A DNA stretch of 5,944 nt from Flavobacteriales bacterium. Its GTDB lineage: Bacteria > Bacteroidota > Bacteroidia > Flavobacteriales > UBA7312. Numbering within the stretch: position 1 is the first letter of the stretch; the number at the start of each line of letters is the position of its first letter. Of this stretch, positions 4,670-5,944 are shown piece by piece. The notes below the pieces were generated by a model. It searched no databases, was not told the DNA's origin, and worked only from the letters and a program-made list of their open reading frames with translations. The stretch lies in NCBI GenBank assembly GCA_002862585.1, contig PKDP01000128.1:1-5944 (forward strand). The letters are read 5' to 3'. The position numbers and the translations under genes are program-made.

Positions 4670-5944
4670 ATGAATCCAACAATAATTTTAAGTTGTATTG
4701 CAGCATATTTTTTATTGCTTTTTTTTATTTCTTATATAACCGGTAAAAATGATAGTAACGATACTTTCTTTTTAGGAAATAGAGATTCTCCATGGTTTGT
4801 TATTGCTTATGGAATGATTGGAACAACCTTGTCAGGTATTACATTTATTTCTGTTCCTGGCTGGGTAGCTTCTAGTCAATTTTCTTATATGCAAATGGTA
4901 TTTGGGTTCTTTTGTGGTTATTTTATAATATCAAGAATCTTATTGCCTCTTTATTACAGATTAGAATTAACTTCTATATATACCTACCTTAGAGATAGAT
5001 TTGGAAATAGTAGTTATAAAACAGGCTCTTCATTCTTTTTACTCTCAAGAACTATTGGGGCTTCATTTAGACTTTTCTTGATTGCAACTGTATTACAGTT
5101 TGCTGTATTTGAATCTTGGAATATCCCTTTTTATATTACAGTAATAATTACAATATCTCTTATTTGGCTATATACCTATAGAAGTGGAATGAAAACAATT
5201 ATTTGGACTGATACTCTACAAACTACATTCATGTAATCTACAGTTATAATAATAGCATATACTTTAATGCAAAAGATGGATTTAAATTTTTCATCAGTTA
5301 TTTCATTAATAGGAGATTCTGATTATTCAAAAACTTTCTTTTTTGATGATTGGACAGATAAAAAATATTTTTTTAAGCAGTTTTTCTCTGGAATGTTTAT
5401 GGCAATTGTAATGACAGGTTTAGATCAAGATCAAATGCAAAAGAATCTAAGCTGTAGAAATTTAAAAGATGCTCAAAAGAATATGACTGTCTTTAGTACA
5501 ATATTGATTTTTGTTGATCTGATATTTTTATCATTAGGAGCATTACTATATATATATTCAGATACTTTTAATATTATACCGCCTGATAATGCTGATATGT
5601 TATTTCCAAATATTGCACTTAATTCTGGGCTTCCTATATATGTTGGAATATTATTTATTATTGGAATAATTGCTGCTGCTTACTCAAGTGCTGATTCAGC
5701 TTTGACTTCGCTCACAACAGCATTTTGTGTTGATATTATTGAGTTTGAGAAACAAGACGCAGTTCAACAAATTAAAACAAGAAAAATTGTTCACTTATTT
5801 ATGTCACTTGTTCTGTTAGGGGTTATATTGGTATTTAATGCTATTAATGATCAGAGTGTTATTAAATCATTATTTACTGTTGCTGGATATACCTATGGAC
5901 CATTACTTGGAATGTTTTCTTTTGGACTTTTTACTAAATATCAA
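4670..5944 (+). pseudogene. Sodium:solute symporter (SSS family), interrupted by one in-frame TAA, 3' end outside window
   Basis: Inner-membrane Na+-driven transporter of the SSS family (LeuT fold); the substrate cannot be told from sequence. The ATG at 4670 starts MNPTIILS directly before the first membrane helix; an upstream in-frame TTG at 4649 lies inside the promoter box. Before the stop: helix 1 (about 2-23), TFFLGNRDSPWF, helices near 42-64 with GTTLSGITFISVPGW, 73-95, 122-145 and 153-171. TAA at 5234-5236 follows TLQTTFM (residue 188). The same frame then stays open for 236 codons to the window edge and still looks conserved: GLDQDQMQKNLSC (249-261), helices near 276-295 and 322-338, and AAAYSSADSALTSLTT (335-350), the region holding the Ser/Thr residues of the Na2 sodium site. 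So this is one gene with a nonsense codon and no frameshift. The codon is most easily explained as TTA (Leu) changed to TAA. It may be a true recent mutation or a sequencing/amplification error. The second piece has in-frame ATGs at 5267 and 5276 but would lack the early helices. Confidence 0.88.

Noticed and set aside
5234..5236. Programmed stop-codon recoding in the symporter
   Set aside because: The codon is TAA, not the TGA or TAG used for selenocysteine or pyrrolysine, and no downstream stem-loop stands out; mutation or sequence error is simpler.

Overview
The window joins two unrelated pieces of DNA. Bases 1 to about 3,540 look like a bacteriophage. Bases from about 3,540 to 5,944 look like the chromosome of an AT-rich Bacteroidota bacterium, probably a marine-type flavobacterium. 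The host call rests on the E2 lipoyl-domain gene, a recR and a sodium:solute symporter of the type seen in that group, and on two TAnnTTTG promoter boxes with no Shine-Dalgarno sequences. The phage call rests on a ribonucleotide reductase of the phage/marine-virus type running toward an opposing large virion-type protein gene, and on very small overlapping genes beside it.

Phage part: the 3' two-thirds (443 codons) of nrdA enters from the left edge on the + strand and ends at 1332. A strong hairpin at 1349-1382 with an A-tract on one side and a T-tract on the other can terminate transcription from both directions. Facing it on the - strand is a late-type operon: the C-terminal part of a large virion protein (1674-3542), then a 58-aa holin-like membrane protein (1501-1677), then a 26-aa basic peptide (1424-1504). 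Each gene overlaps the next by the four bases ATGA. The two small genes are easily missed because the + strand there is a T-rich run.

Host part: on the - strand recR (3991-4611) is followed by the start of a 2-oxo acid dehydrogenase E2 gene (3517-3936). E2 is cut off just after its lipoyl domain and linker, at the point where phage sequence begins. Divergently, a sodium:solute symporter gene starts at 4670 and runs off the right edge, with one in-frame TAA at 5234-5236.

The junction at about 3517-3542 breaks both the E2 gene (3' end lost) and the virion gene (5' end lost), out of frame with each other, and I see no integrase, tRNA or restored gene end. A chimeric clone or contig (for example from single-cell amplification or metagenome assembly of an infected cell or mixed sample) is the simplest explanation; a real illegitimate insertion is the alternative. 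Nothing in the window makes a convincing case for a wholly new system; the most interesting candidates are the ATGA-coupled small-gene cascade in the phage part and the junction itself.
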